DNA of 64,000 nt from Liolophura sinensis (GCF_032854445.1 NC_088304.1:20659704-20723703); one strand, 5' to 3'; shown: positions 31,070 through 46,128, counted from the first letter of the stretch. The notes: a model not told the origin generated them from the sequence alone. Numbers and translations are program-made.

Positions 31070-34000
31070 AAAATGATCTGAAGGAAAACAGTTCTTGCCT
31101 TTTTCACGGGATGCCGTTACATATATTATGTATATGCATAGCACACATTGTTACTTAACCTGATTATAACGCGGATGTTGTGCTTGTACTCCAGTGATAA
31201 CTTGTGTCGTTTTTTATACTTCGTCACGAAGCTGAATAAGGAAAATCCACATTCAACATGTTCAGGGACAGTTCACGTTTTTGTGCGGGGAGAATGGGTG
31301 TATAGTCTTACTTTTGTGGTGACCATTTTTATTTTGTCTAATGTGATAGCTAGTTGTTATGGAGGATTAAATACGTACCAGTTTGTTGCTGTTTTTCAAA
31401 TTGATAATTGTATTATATTTTTTGATAGTCTGATATGTGTATGAACAATTATGTTGAAATATGTTCCTTGTACATAATCTCATCCTCTTCAAAGGGGTCC
31501 TTTGGTAAAGTTTTGCATTAGGCTTTTACCAGTGTGGTCACTGTGAGTTCAAGTCCAGCAAATGCTGACTTCTTCTCCGGCCGAATGTGGCAAGTCTGTC
31601 AGAAACTTGCGAATGGTCGTGGGTTTCCCCTGGGCTCAGCCTGGTTTCCTCCCACTATAATGTTGGCCGCCGTCGTATAATTGAAATATTCTTGAGTACC
31701 GCGTAAAACACCAATCAAATAATTGAAATAAATCATTAGGCTTTTTGAGATATTTTTCTTCCACTGTTATTTCCTAGAAAATGGAATTACTTTTAATTTA
31801 AAAGAGTTCAAATAACCTACACATTTTCTCTGCTAGGTTTAGTTTACCACCAACGAATATATATCGACTTCTTCAAGTTTCTCCACAAATATTTTAATTA
31901 CTTATACATTTATTTCGTTCCCAAAAGGAAAATATGAAGACATGATCAAATTATATAATGTATTTGAAAAAATAAAACGAAAATGTGAAAAATGGGACGG
32001 TTACAAACTTCTTAATAATTGAGTAAAACCACCACCTTAATTTAGATATCTACATTTGTTACATTTAGAACATTGTTGATTATTTTTATGCATGTATTTT
32101 TGATCTTTAGGGTCTTAATGTTACTTGATTATTTGCAAAGGCATTGTTAACATTATTTAACGGCATAATTCGAAATACATGAAAATTGCTGAGTCTTTAT
32201 CAGGCTGGGTATCGATGTTGTTTCGATGCCATGTGGAATTGCCTTTTGGCTACAAGCCGACCAGAAGTTCAAGAATTACAACTTGCCAAATATAGATGTA
32301 AATGTCTGTGTTATACATGCATTTTGATATTCTGTGTATTCCCGAATGCTTTAGAACACAGAAAATAAAACAAATATAAATTGAAGACAAACTTATCCTA
32401 ATGATTGAACCAATTAGTGACCCAGACATTTCAAAAGGAGCAAATGTTAATGACTGTCTACTAGTGACAGATACACAAGTTTGACAAATTTTCTATTATC
32501 TATTTACGGGGGATTGAGGGATGGGGATGGTGGAGCTGGCCATGGTCCAGTTTAATCGATACTGGTCATCTGAATTTATATCCGATTTGGAAATTTGACA
32601 ATTCCTCTGCTTCCATTTTTAAGACGACGTTTGTGTTCCATGAACATCTCTGGATTCCCCTTCTGTTTCACAGACATGGGGTATGTCACATATGGGAAAA
32701 TTCGCCAGTAATTGGCAAACAGTTAACGGTTTAGGCCTGCTTTGCACGAGCATTCTGATTTCCTTCAGCCATAAAACTGGCCCCCATCGTAATTAAAACA
32801 TCTTGCGAATGGCGTTTAGACTAGCGGTAATACAGCTGATTTGAGTCTTACGCTAAACGCTTAGCGTTTTAGCTTTCAACCATGCATACGTGTTAGGATG
32901 CCAATCTTGTAAACATTGCAGCAAAGAAACAACCTTGTCCAGTACATGTACACACACGTATAGCAGTAAGGGTTTTATAAAACCAATGTAAATCTACAAC
33001 CATTTTAAGCACTAAACACTTTTTAAGTGGAATTTGTACAAACAACTATTAACGTAAGTAATGCTAAAAATGATTTGTTTGCGTTACTTAAGATGCAAGC
33101 TTCTTTATTTCTGTGCACCCCACAGCTGAGAATGTTGAGAAGTCAGGGTAAGTAGATCAGTTCACAAAAACATTCCAGTTAATGCTCCATCCTTGGAATT
33201 CTTAGTATATGAATTAAAATATGAATAAAGATCAACCATTTTGTACTGGTTTCAGATGTCTACAATTCACACCTTGAAAATTAACTGAAATACCTGTTAC
33301 CAGGCGGTATATGTAAAAGTACCAATACATTTAGACGGGAAAGTTCGGGATTTTTGCGGTTGCTTAAAAGAAAAACATCCCTGTTATCTGCGGCCATGCA
33401 CAATGCAGTATAGGGTTTACAACATTCCCGTTAGGCCACACATGTACAGCCATTTTAGTACAATGAATTAATTTGCACCCTGTGCGAATGCTACGCAAGT
33501 ACTTCGCAAAACAATGAAAAATCTGTATCAGATGATCTATATTGCTGTACAATGTTCTTGAATGCTTAACCAAAATAAAAAAAGTATTTTGGGACACAAA
33601 ATTTGCCAATATATGGACAATGAAACTAAACGAAACTAAAAGGGGATAAGGAGTAATAACACACTATTTAGTTATCTGGTATACCTACAGCCTACAGGTG
33701 ACTATCAGCGTTCACTGCACTCTTGTCTCACTGTATTTCGCTTTCAACATACTTACTTAAAACACCCGTGAATACATTTATTTTGCTGGATGCGCCGTGG
33801 ATCTGCTATCGATTACTGCGTGGGTTAACTCTGTGCAACATGTCTATAAGCATATAGATTTATTAGTGACTTGTAAAATTTATTGATTTGATTTAATTAA
33901 ACGAATCATCGGCGCATCTTTCCACTTACACACACACTCAAAAAATAATGGATTCGAACCTGTGACTTTACCATTGGAGAGATTTGAGGACTTGCATATA

Positions 34001-35098
34001 CAAAATGGTGTGTGATGAAGGTTATAACATCTTATTCCCGAAACGGTTTTTCATGTTGCTGGCGTTAAAGATAAAAATAAAACACATCGTTGTCAAGCCA
34101 GCAAAAAGCTGAATTAATGTCCACACAGCCACTGAAAGCTACAAAGGACTTTGGGGGAGTGCTTGCAGACCAAATCCGCCATACAGGTCGCTTTTATTAC
34201 ATAACACGTATTTTTTTTAATTGCACAATTAATTTGACAATTAATGATTACATGGAAAGGAATTTTATGAAATCACACGGCAAATTTCATTAAGTCACGC
34301 GGTGATATGACATGACACGGACATTTTTATTACATTACAGGGTGGGTGTTACATTACTCGTGCATGTATACATAAGACGGAGTAACAAATATCCATGAAT
34401 TGACTGCTATTGCCGATTATATTTTTTTTCAAATGAGACCAAACACCAGACACATCCACGAGATCGCATTCTTTCTTCCTTTAACTTAAGCTCACTGAGG
34501 TAATTAAACAACTTGTAGAGATCAGTGCCAGCTTTTTCTCTTCACACAAGGTCGTGTAAATTATGGAAGATTTTAACAAACCAGTTAAAACAAATCAGTG
34601 GGAGTATACTGCAGTTACTGTTTATAATGATTTATGATATTCCAGCGTTTGTAGACGAGCCGTTGTCAGTCCGTGTATGCTGTTGCCGGTGAATATGCCG
34701 CTATCATTAAACAGGTCGCCTTACGTGCTCGTCTTTATACAGCTGGTTTATCGTTTAACTCCCTTAGTCCATACACAATTCGTCGTCCATATACAAAGTC
34801 ACGGTCCGTACCTAAATCAGTGTATATGTACACCAGTCATAATTTCTATTACCCTTACAGAACTCGTAGTCCTTACAAATGTGATAGTCTTCACACAAGT
34901 GGGCTTTCGTGCAAATGGCTTAGTCCATGCACAATTCGTTTTCCATATAAAGGTCGCCGTCCGTATCAGTGTACATCAGTCATGATTTGCACAAATCGTG
35001 ATCCTTTAACAAATCTTCATCTGTACACAACGACGATGCTGAGGAAAGATAATCCGCCACTCGGAAAATGATGACATGGTCTAGGAATTTCAAAAGGG

Positions 35099-36269
35099 CT
35101 ATGGAACGGAATAAACGAGAAGACGCTCGGTTTTATGACTAGACCTGATGTTCATGCGGAAGCTAATATAACCAGAGTTTGATTTCATGTCCATCCAGGA
35201 CAGCCAATTGGATATTGACGAGTATGTACCGTAGTAGCTGACGCCAGAGCGTCGACCCGCGAAGGAGAGCAGATCCTGAGAGAACACCAGCATACAACCG
35301 TTAGTCACCCAGTCATGGGCGTCATTACCAGATGTAACCACGCTAAGTCCAATTTCTTTACTCGGTGGGATCAGAAATGAGTCGACGTTCTCTCTGGGAA
35401 TGGTTATCTCCTTATACAGCTGGATCCCCGGTACTTTAACGGTCTGGTTAGTGTATGGATTAGTCCAGTATTGAAGTAATGCGCCGGATTTGCTGTCGAA
35501 ATAATTCCCGCTCACCCGGATCTGCACAATGAAATTGTCTCCCGATGTACTCAGCACCCCGGAGGAACTTCCCCGAACTTGGAATAAATTCATAGGTGGT
35601 TGATCTTCGGTAAAAGAATAAACGCCACCGCCCCAGGTGGCTTCAAACTCTGACTGCTTTAACAACAAAGCTTCCAGTTTGGGATCTAAGTGCGTTCTTT
35701 TTGCGGAGAGGTTAGGTCCGACTATGTCAGGGTGTAGGAATATCTCGAGAAGACCCGCCAAAACGCGGAAATTCCTTTGGGGGCAGGGGGTTGGGATACC
35801 TCAACGGAACATCGACATTAAAAACCACGACGTCATCCGTAAGTTTCACCAATGGAGGTAGAGTATTCGCAGACAGCAGCGTGTTCACGGGGTAATTATT
35901 CACGACAAACACTTCGTTAGCCTCATTCGTGAAGGGGTTTTCCCAGGTGTGAAGAATTATTCCAGTTCTTGGATCACGGTACACGACAAGCTCGCAGGAC
36001 AAACTCTGAAAGTCTCCCTGGACGGTGGGAAGTTTTCGAGCAATGTTATAGCCTTCGAAGTAAAAGAGTTTTTGAGATGGAATGCCAGGTACCACTGAGT
36101 ACAGAGTACCGTGGATGTAAGATATAGTCACATGGTCTGGATTCAAAGACGATGTGAGTTTGACAAAATTTTTCAGATTTGTACTTGACTTTGTAGCAAT
36201 TCTTCCTCCGCAGATCACCACTGGCATTAAAAGCAGGACACCAAGGACCAAAATCAACCTGGCTAACAT
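35099..36269 (-). pseudogene. G5: DUF1838-like copy with the same 332-bp deletion as G2
   Basis: Same structure as G2: normal signal peptide and first 170 residues, the identical deletion junction (35759/35760), then a short out-of-frame tail ending DIPTP. The second domain is open but out of frame. Flanks are a (5') and x (3'). Shared details with G2 (YIHGTLYS, KLEALLLKQ, RGSSSG) confirm that the two descend from one broken copy duplicated about 21.15 kb apart. The second domain has kept an open frame in both copies, so the duplication is probably recent. Confidence 0.85.
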
Positions 36270-39200
36270 TCTGAAAGAAATAGAATCAGTGTTAAATGTC
36301 ATGACAGCACATCATTTTGAGGAACTCTAGATCAGTGACATCTGGTCAGGTGCTGTTTGCATTTCTGATTTTTTTATAACCTAATTTTGCAACCACAGTG
36401 CTTGGAGACGTGTAATTTGCTACTATTTAAGCATTTACTTGAACAGTTAGAATAAGTGAGAAGGTCTCCTAGCAACATGCGGATGGTCGAGAGTTTCATC
36501 CGGGTTCTGGGCGGTTTCCTCTCACTACAATGCTGGCTGCCATCATATAAGTGAAATACTCTTGAGTACGGTGTAAAACACCACTCAAATGAATAAAGTG
36601 AGGTAAATTGACAAGAACAAGTATTTCACCAGTAGTACCTGTGACCATTAGCTAGTCATCACACTGCCGTCGCTACTCTAGTTTTGCTCGGTATGTTGTT
36701 AACACATCTAAATATTTGCAGACTGACCACGTCAAAAAATGGACATTTTGGAATAATTGCGAATTAAAACCTAATTTTTAAATGGTGTAAATTGGCAATA
36801 ATTGGCAATATTATGTCAGTATCGTATATTCGTGTACACAGAGTAGGATTCAAGCTAAAAAAGTTCCAAGTTTGATCTACCTATATGTACAAATTCTGAA
36901 AATTTTCGGTTATACTAAAGTAGCTGTTCTAAAGTAAAGATAATTTAATAATATTTATTTATTTTATTGGTGATTTACGCCTTACTTAAAAATATTTCTT
37001 TTATAAGACGGCGGCCAACAGGGCCCGGGGGAAACCCACGACCACCCGCAAGTTGCTGGCAGACCTCCATACGTACGGCCGGAAAGCGCTAAACAACTGA
37101 GCCACGGAGGCCCCGTAAAGATAACAACCGACTTGTGTATGAGAGCAGTTGAGAATTCTACAGACGGAGAGAAGCTGTGAGGCTTACCTGGGAGACTGAC
37201 ATACAGAAGTGCGCCTGTTTATGATAACTTACATGTAATTTTGAATGTAACATGCAACGTAACGTGAGCTCTGTAGATTTGCACCATGGGTACGACAACT
37301 TGAACGTCCAGCTTAGTTCAGTACATCCAAAGTCTCCATACTCATACTGGGATTTTTTTGTGCAGATGCAGTACGTGTATTACATTTATTTATTTATCAG
37401 ATTGAAGTTTCAGGCTGTAATGTAGGATGTTTCATTTATAAAATGTCGGCCATCATTATGGTGGGAGGAAACCGGGCAGTACCCAGGGGAAACCTTTAAC
37501 CATTGGTATGTTGCTGCTACACTTTCACACGTACGACCAATGGGGCGTTTCACATTGAACTGACATGCATTCCGCTTACTTCAGAGTGCCTATGCAGATA
37601 GTTCTTTAAACCTTTAAACCTTTAAATAAATATGATACTGAGTATCTGTGGCTCGAGAGGAGTGGCTGACAGGTTGCTGCACGAGCCGTCAGTGTAAATG
37701 AATAGGACAAACCATAGTGTGGGGAGTAAAACTAGAGCAGGGGCGATAGGGTGACAGCTGGCAAGTGATCACACCTTCACCTGCCTGGTGATATTATCTC
37801 TTCTCAACTACTTCAATTAGGGTTTTATTAGGAGTCCACGCACGCAGTCCGTGCTACAGCATAGACCGTTCAACCGATTTAAACTTTGCAGCCAGATTCA
37901 CCTATACTTAAGTTGTGCGCTGGACTACATCCAATTGTAGCCAAAGTCATTCTCTTTCTGACGCATGCCAACAGATCTGAACAACGACCAACAGTTTTCT
38001 CCCTAGAAGCGCTTAAATGACACCGCCATTGTCTTTAGAAGTACATACTTATCCTATTACTTTAGTCAAGACTTAGACAGTACCTGGACATGCATAAAAC
38101 CTGTTGTATAACACAAGCTGTTGTGTTAGATATTTGGCACACGGGCAGACCAGAGACCACAAGTTGACTTCACACAAGAAACACTTGTGTTGTGTGAACA
38201 CAAACTTGGGTTCTTTCCAACAAAAGTCTTGTCATATCTGAACAACACCATCTTGTGTTCAATTTATATGTAAGATCTTGACTGTTTTTCACTATTTTGT
38301 ATGCCACTGCCACAAACATATGCACTTCAACACATTTGTTCAACACATTTGTTTAACGCATGTTTATGTTTGTGTAACATATTTCTCTGTGGAATGAAAT
38401 AACGCAAGTTGTTGTGTTAGGTTCCAGCATAAGCGTTTTTTGTGTGCGTGTGTGTGGTCAAATCCTGTTCACGCTGATGTGTCCTTACACCGTTATATTG
38501 GCCTCGTTTAATCGGTAAAGTACTGAACTAAACTGTTTGCTAAGACTGTACAGCAGATTCCCGTGCCTTGTGTATCACTATTTTGGTGGCCTTGTTGATG
38601 TAAAAACATTTTAGACGGCGGGAAGTTTGCTCCCCCCCCACCCCTCCCTCCTAACTAACTAAGTAAACATGTTCTGGTGGAAGTAGATTTCTTTCGATTT
38701 GTAGACGAAAAGTTTATAAGATCTTTTTTTTTATCATAATGTAGATAAGAAATGATCGAGGAAAAGTGGGAAGCCAACATCATATGAACAGAGTAAATTA
38801 TAGCGTGACTTCTAATACTGTCACTGGCCCGGATAGCACCGTTGGTAGAGCGTCCGCTTCGGTGTGGTAGATTCAGGATCAATCTTGGGTCGAGTTGTAA
38901 CTCTTGAGAAAGGCGTAAAACACCTGTCAAATAAATGAATCAAAATGATCTGAAGGAAAACAGTTCTTGCCTGTTTCACGGGATGCCGTTACATGTATCA
39001 TGTATATGTATGGCACACATTGTTACTTAACCAGATTATAAAGCGGATGTTGTCCTTGTACTCCAGTGGTAACTTGTGTCGTTTTTTATGATTCGTCACG
39101 AAGCTGAATAAGAAAAATCCACATTCAACAAGTTCAGGGACAGTTCACGTTTTTGTGCGGGGAGAATGGGTATATAGTCTTACTTTTGTGGTTACAATTT

Positions 39201-42200
39201 TTATTTTGTTTAATGTGATAGCTAGTTGTTATGGAGGATTAAATACGTACCAGTTTGTTGCTGTTTTTCAAATAGATAATTGTATTATATTTTTTGATAG
39301 TCTGATATGTGTATGAAAAATTATGTTGAAATATGTTCCTTGTACATAATCTCATCCTCTTCAAAGGGGCCCTTTGGTAAAGTTTTGCATTAGGCTTTTA
39401 CCAGTGTGGTCACTGTGAGTTCAAGTCCAGCAAATGCTGACTTCTTCTCCGGCCGAATGTGGCAAGTCTGTCAGAAACTTGCGAATGGTCGTGGGTTTCC
39501 CCTGGGCTCAGCCTGGTTTCCTCCCACTATAATGTTGGCCGCCGTCGTATAATTGAAATATTCTTGAGTACCGCGTAAAACACCAATCAAATAATTGAAA
39601 TAAATCATTAGGCTTTTTGGAATATTTTTTTTCCACTGTTATTTCCTAGAAAATGGAATTACTTTTAATTTGAAAGAGTTCAAATAAGCCACACATTTTC
39701 TCTGCTAGGTTTAGGTTACCACCATCGAATATATATCGATTTCTTCAAGTTTCTCCACAAATATTTTAATTACTTATACATTTATTTCGTTCCCAAAAGG
39801 AAAATATGAAGACATGATCAAATTATATAATGTATTTGAAAAAATAAAACGAAAATGTGAAAAATGGGACGGTTACAAACTTCTTAATAATTGAGTAAAA
39901 CCACCACCTTAATTTAGATATCTACATTTGTTACATTTAGAACATTGTTGATTCTTTTTATGCATGTATTTCTGATCTTTAGGGTCTTAATGTTACTTGA
40001 TTATTTGCAAAGGCATTGTTAACATTATTTAATGGCATAATTCGAAATACATGAAAATTGCTGAGTCTTTATCAGGCTGGGTATCGATGTTGTTTCGATG
40101 CCATGTGGAATTGCCTTTTAGCTGCAAGCCGACCAGAAGTTTAAGAATTACAACTTGCCAAATATAGATGTAAATGCCTGTGTTATACATGTATTTTAAT
40201 ATTCTGTGTATTCCCGAATACTTTAGAACACAGAAAATAAAGCAAATATACATTGAAGACAAACCTATCTTAATGATTGAACCAATTAGTGACCCAGACA
40301 TTTCAAAAGGAGCAAATGTTGATGACTGTCTACTAGTGACAGATACACAAGTTTGACAAATTTTCTATTATCTATTTACGGGGGATTGATGGGTGGGGGT
40401 GGTGGAGCTGGCCATGGTCCAGTTTAATCGATACTGGTCATTTGAATTTAAATCCCATTTGGAAATTTGACAATTCCTCTGCTTCCATTTTTAAGACGAC
40501 GTTTGTGTTCCATGAACATCTCTGGATTCCCCTTCTGTTTCACAGACATGGGGTATGTCAAATATGGGAAAATTCGCCAGTAATTGGCAAACAGTTAACG
40601 GTTTAGGCCTGCTTTGCACGAGCATTCTGATTTCCTTCAGCCATAAAACTGGCCCCCATCGTAATTAAAACATCTTGCGAATGGCGTTTAGACTAGCGGT
40701 AATACAGCTGATTTGAGTCTTTCACTAAACGCTTAGCGTTTTAGCTTTCAACCATGCATACGTGTTAGGATGAAAATCTTGTAAACATTGCAGCAAAGAA
40801 ACAACCTTGTCCAGTACATGTACACACACGTATAGCAGTAAGGGTTTTATAAAACCAATTTAAATCTACAACCATTTTAAGCACTAAACACTTTTTAAGT
40901 GGCATTTGTACAAACAACTATTAACGTAAGTAATGCTAAAAATGATTTGTTTGCGTTACTTAAGATGCAAGCTTCTTTATTTCTGTGCACCCCACAGCTG
41001 AGAATGTCATAAAGTCAGGGTGAGTAGATCAGTTCACAAAAACATTCAATTTAATGCTCCTTCCTTGGAATTATTAGTATATGAATTAAAATATGAATAA
41101 AGATCAACCATTTTGTACTGGTTTCAGATGTCTACCATTCACACCTTGAAAATTAACTGAAATACCTGTTACCAGGCGGTATATGTAAAATACCCATACA
41201 TTAAGACGGAAAGCTCGGGATTTTTGCGGTTGCTTAAAAGAAAAACATCCCTGTTATCTGCGGCCATGCACAAAACACAATGCAGTATAGGGTTTACAAC
41301 ATTCCCGTTAGGCCACACATGTACAGCCATTTTAGTACAATGAATTAATTTGCACCCTGTGCGAATGCTACGCAAGTACTTCGCAAAACAATGAAAAATC
41401 TGTATCAGATGATCTATATTGCTGTACAATGTTCTTGAATGCTTAACCAAAATAAAAAAAGTATTTTGGGACACAAAATTTGCCAATATATGAACAATGA
41501 AACTAAACAAAACTAAAAGGGGATAAGGAGTAATAACACACTATTTAGTTATCTGGTATACCTACAGCCTACAGGTGACTATCAGCGTTCACTGCACTCT
41601 TGTCTCACTGTATTTCGCTTTCAACATACTCACTTAAAACACCCGTGAATACATTTATTTTGCTGGATGCGCCATCGATCTGCTATCGATCACTGCGTGG
41701 GTTAACTTTGTGCAACATGTCTATAAGCATATAGCTTTATTAGTGATTTGGAAAATTTATTGATTTGATTTAATTAAACGAATCATCGGCGTATCTTTCC
41801 ACTTACACACACACTCAAAAAATTATGGATTCGAACCTGTGACTTTACCATTGGAGAGATTTGAGGACTTGCATATACAAAATGGTGTGTGATGAAGGGT
41901 ATAACATCTTATTCCCGAAACGGTTTTTCATGTTGCTGGCGTTAAAGATAAAAATAAAACACATCGTTGTCAAGCCAGCAAAAAGCTGAATTAATGTCCA
42001 CACAGCCACTGAAAGCTACAAAGGACTTTGGGGGAGTGCTTGCAGACCAAATCCGCCATACAGGTCGCTTTTATTACATAACACGTATTTTTTTTAATTG
42101 CACAATTAGTTTGACAATTAATGATTACATGGAAAGGAATTTTATGAAATCACACGGCAAATTTCATTAAGTCACGCGGTGATATGACATGACACGGACA

Positions 42201-42975
42201 TTTTTATTACATTACAGGGTGGGTGTTACATTAGTCGTGCATGTATACATAAGACGGAGTAACAAATATCCATGAATTGACCGCTATTGCTGATTATATA
42301 TTTTTCCAAATGAGACCAAACACCAGACACATCCACGAGATCGCATTCTTTCTTCCTTTAACTTAAGCTCACTGAGGTAATTAAACAACTTGTAGAGATC
42401 ATGGCCAGCTTTTTCTCTTCACACAAGGTCGTGTAAATTATGGAAGATTTTAACAAACCAGTTAAAACAAATCAGTGGAAGTATACTGCAGTTACTGTTT
42501 ATAATGATTTATGATATTCCAGCGTTTGTAGACGAGCCGTTGTCAGTCCGTGTATGCTGTTGCCAGTGAATATGCATTATGCATTAAACAGGTCGCCTTA
42601 CGTGCTTGTCTTTATACAGCTGGTTTATCGTTTAACTCTCTTAGTCCATACACAATTCGTCGTCCATATGCAAAGTCACGGTCCGTACCTAAATCAGTGT
42701 ATATGTACACCAGTCATAATTTCTATTACCCTTACAGAACTCGTAGTCCTTACAAATGTGCTAGTCTTCACACAAGTGGGCTTTCGTGCAAATGGCTTAG
42801 TCCATGCACAATTCGTTTTCCATACACAGGTCGCCGTCCGTATCAGTGTACATCAGTCATGATTTGCACAAATCGTGATCCTTTAACAAATCTTCATCTG
42901 TACACAACGACGATGCTGAGGAAAGATAATCCGCCACTCGGAAAATGATGACATGGTCTAGGAATTTCAAAAGGA
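36270..42975. repeat. spacer A5 between G5 and G6 (6.7 kb)
   Basis: A spacer without the 371-bp insertion, like A2. It contains SINEs at 36457-36597 (+), 36947-37114 (-) and 39404-39606 (+), the palindromic block 38109-38419 with a small local duplication of CAACACATTTGTT, the chimeric SINE junction 38826-38941 and the 18-bp repeat 42643-42914. No convincing gene. Confidence 0.85.
38826..38941 (+). mobile_element. chimeric SINE junction in spacer A5
   Basis: Family-1 head (GTCGAGTTGTAACT) runs into family-2 tail (CTTGAGAAAGGCG) at 38900-38902. The left part matches the right edge at 61741-61754 and the right part matches the left edge at 1884-1924. Confidence 0.9.
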
Positions 42976-44477
42976 CTATGGAGCGGAATAAACGAGAAGA
43001 CGCTTGGTTTTATGACTAGACCTGATGTTCATGCGGAAGCTAATATAACCAGAGTTTGATTTCATGTCCATCCAGGGCAGCCACTTGGATATTGACGAGT
43101 ATGTACCGTAGTAGCTGACGCCAGAGCGTCGACCCGCGAAGGAGAGCAGATCCTGAGAGAACACCAGCATACAGCCGTTAGTCACCCAGCCATGGGCGTC
43201 ATTACCAGATGTAACCACGCTAAGTCCAATTTCTTTACTCGGTGGGATCAGAAATGAGTCGACGTTCTCTCTGGGAATGGTTATCTCCTTATACAGCTGG
43301 ATCCCCGGCACTTTAACGGTCTGGTTAGTGTATGGATTAGTCCAGTATTGAAGTAATGCGCCGGATTTGCTGTCGAAATAATTCCCGCTCACCCGGATCT
43401 GCACAATGAAATTGTCTCCCGATGTACTCAGCACGCCGGAGAAATTTCCCCGAACTTGGAATAAATTCATAGGTGGTTGATCTTCGGTAAAAGAATAAAA
43501 GGCACCGCCCCAGGTGGCTTCAAACTCTGACTGCTTTAACAACAAAGCTTCCAGTCTGGGATCTAAGTGCGCTCTTTTTGCGTAGACGTTAGGTCCGACT
43601 ATGTCAGGGTGTAGGAATATCTCGGGAAGACCCGCCTTTTTTCGTTTATCTATAATGTTCTTGAAAACACTCCAAGTGGTTTCATTGGGTATGTTGAAAT
43701 CAGTAGGTGGCGTGAAAAAAGACGGATATTTCTCTTTTAAAAGATTTAGTATGTCCTTGGGAAAGTTTTAAAGTTTGGCATTTTCCAGCTGAAAGCGGAA
43801 TAAAATAAATTCCCTTTAGCTGATCCGCGCTCCATCCAAGGCTCCCACTGACTGATTCGATTCCATGTGAGTGTCATATTGATGGACTCTTTGGAATCGT
43901 CTGCCAACTCTTTCGCCTTACCGAAATACTCGAAGAGTTCCGCTGCGATATAATAAGGACTTGCGGAAAAACGCGGATATTCCATTGGGGGCAGGGGGTT
44001 GGGATACCTCAACGGAACATCGACATTAAAAACCACGACGTCATCCGTAAGTTTCACCAGTGGAGGTAGAGTTTTCGCAGACAGCAGCGTGTTCACGGGG
44101 TAATTGTTCACGACAAACACTTCGTTAGCCTCATTCGTGAAGGGGTTTTCCCAGGTGTGAAGAATTATTCCAGTCCTTGGATCACGGTACACGACAAGCT
44201 CGCAGGACAAACTCTGAAAGTCTCCCTGGACTGTGGGAAGTTTTCGAGCAATATTATAGCCTTCGAAGTAAAAGAGTTTTTGAGATGGAATGCCAGGTAC
44301 CACTGAGTATACAGTACCGTTGATGTAAGATATAGTCACATGGTCTGGATTCAAAGAAGATGTGAGTTTGACAAAATTTTTCAGATTTGTACTTGACTTT
44401 GTAGCGATTCTTCGTCCGCTCATCACGACTGGCATATTAAGCAGGATATCAAGGACAACAATCAACCTGGCTAACAT
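42976..44477 (-). pseudogene. G6: DUF1838-like copy with a one-base frameshift
   Basis: Type-b 5' end and type-x 3' end, like G3. A run of five T in the other copies is four here (43766-43769). This shifts the frame at about residue 237 and ends translation soon after (reading TFPRTY). The rest, including all of domain 2, stays open to the normal end. Nothing else is broken, so either this is a very young pseudogene or the missing base is a homopolymer error and the gene is intact. It carries WGGAFYSF, also found in G7 and G8, and NVYAKRA. Confidence 0.7.
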
Positions 44478-44898
44478 TCTGAAAGGAACAGAAAAACATA
44501 CAAAAGGTGAACACAACATTTTGACTAATTCTGGACCATTGACGGATAATAAATTGTTAATAAGATGACTGTATTTTTAACCGTATTCTGCATAAAGCAC
44601 AGTGGTAGGAGACGTGTAATTTGCTAATATTAAAGCATTCACTTGAACAGGTAGAATAAATCTCTGATATAAAATTAGGTGAAATGACTTAGAGTGTAAT
44701 TCGCAGTTGGCGGTTAGCTATTCAACAGGGACCAGTCATTATTTCTATGAATTATGTATTAGGCTATATCTCCAGCAATACTAAATTTACAGACATCATA
44801 CTGGTACATTAATGACACGTAAAACGAGCTATTACGTGATGCCAATAATTCCTGAGTTTAACACCTGGGGCCCTTCTGTAAATAGCCGTCTGAAATGA

Positions 44899-45155
44899 TT
44901 TTTTTTTTTTTTGATTGGTGTTTAACGCCGAACTCAAGAATATTTCACTTATACGACGGCGGCCAGCATTATGGTGAGTGGAAACCGGGCAGAGCCCAGG
45001 GGAAACCCACGACCATCCGCAGGTTTCTGGCAGACCTTCTCACGCACGGCTGCCAGCATGAGCTGGACTTGAACTCACAGCGACCGCATTGGTGAGAGAC
45101 TCCTGGGTCATTACGCTGCGCTAGCGCTTTAACCGACTGAGCCACGGAGGCCCCC
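44899..45155 (-). mobile_element. full-length SINE (family 2) in spacer B6
   Basis: Same insertion as at 23673-23964, with a single poly-A tail and flanks CGTCTGAAATGA (44887-44898) and CGTCTGAATTGA (45156-45167). Head CTCCGTGGCTCAGTCGG is intact. Confidence 0.9.
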
Positions 45156-45158
45156 CGT

Positions 45159-45526
45159 CTGAATTGAAGTGTGACCCATATCCCCATTATTACTGCACCT
45201 ACAGACATCATATTCGGTACTTTAATGACACTTAATGCAAGCCTTCTCGTTATGCCAAAAATTACCAATTCTAACACCAGAAATGGTTTCTGTGGATAGT
45301 AGCCTGAATAGCGGTCTGGCCCATATCTCCATTATTACTGCACCTACAGTTATCATAGTCGGTACTTTAATGACACCTAATGCAAGCCTTCTCTTTATGC
45401 CAAGAATTACCGATTCTAACACCAGGATGTACTTATGTGGATATTAGCCTTAAGAGCGGTCTGGCCCATATCTCCAGTGATACTGCACCTACAGACATTA
45501 TACTTGGTACATTAATGACAACCGCC
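45159..45526. repeat. 145-bp tandem repeat in spacer B6
   Basis: Counterpart of 23968-24335, with the same unit count. Confidence 0.9.
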
Positions 45527-46128
45527 AACTGCCAACCGCAGTTGCCAACTTCACTCACGTTGAAAATTGACAAGAATGGGCATATTTCACCGTCGTTTCT
45601 CTGGATTTACTCTGTGTATTGAAAGTCGTTCATTATGTTAAATACGCAGTTAAATATTGTCAGCTTCTACGATGTCGAAATAATGGCCATTTTGGAATAA
45701 ATGCGTATTAAAACCTGATTTTCAAGCAGTGTAAATTGCGTATAACACATAGTGTACTTTAAGTTTAACACAGTAAGAAAGTCGTATATACTTGTAGACA
45801 GCGTAGCATTTAAGCTAAAGCAAAATCCAAATTTGATCTAAAGTGTACCTATATGTACAAATACTAAAGTAGCCACTGTCAGGTAGAGATAATAACGGAT
45901 TTGTGTATGAAAGCTGATTAAAACGACAGCTGGGGAGAATCTGTGAGAGCTACCTCGGACAGTACGACACAGAACTACGTCTGTTAGTAATAACTTACTT
46001 GTGATTTTCAATTGAATCCTCCAGACTCGCACAAACCGTGCCTCCCTGTGGTGTTGTAGATTCCAGCTAGCACACTGTCGTCGCTGCTCTGGTCTTACTC
46101 TCTATGCTGTACAACTTTAATTAGAATG

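Larger units (their letters stand above)
27948..35098. repeat. spacer A4 between G4 and G5 (7.2 kb)
   Basis: A spacer with the 371-bp insertion (29661-30070). It lacks the A1 promoter-like segment: the break is near 28983, where GAATGTAACATGCAACG runs straight into GTGAGCTCTG. It contains SINEs at 28135-28275 (+), 28681-28846 (-) and 31532-31733 (+), the palindromic block 30251-30550 with two perfect 20-bp palindromes, the chimeric SINE junction 30954-31069 and the 18-bp repeat 34766-35037. No convincing gene. Confidence 0.85.
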
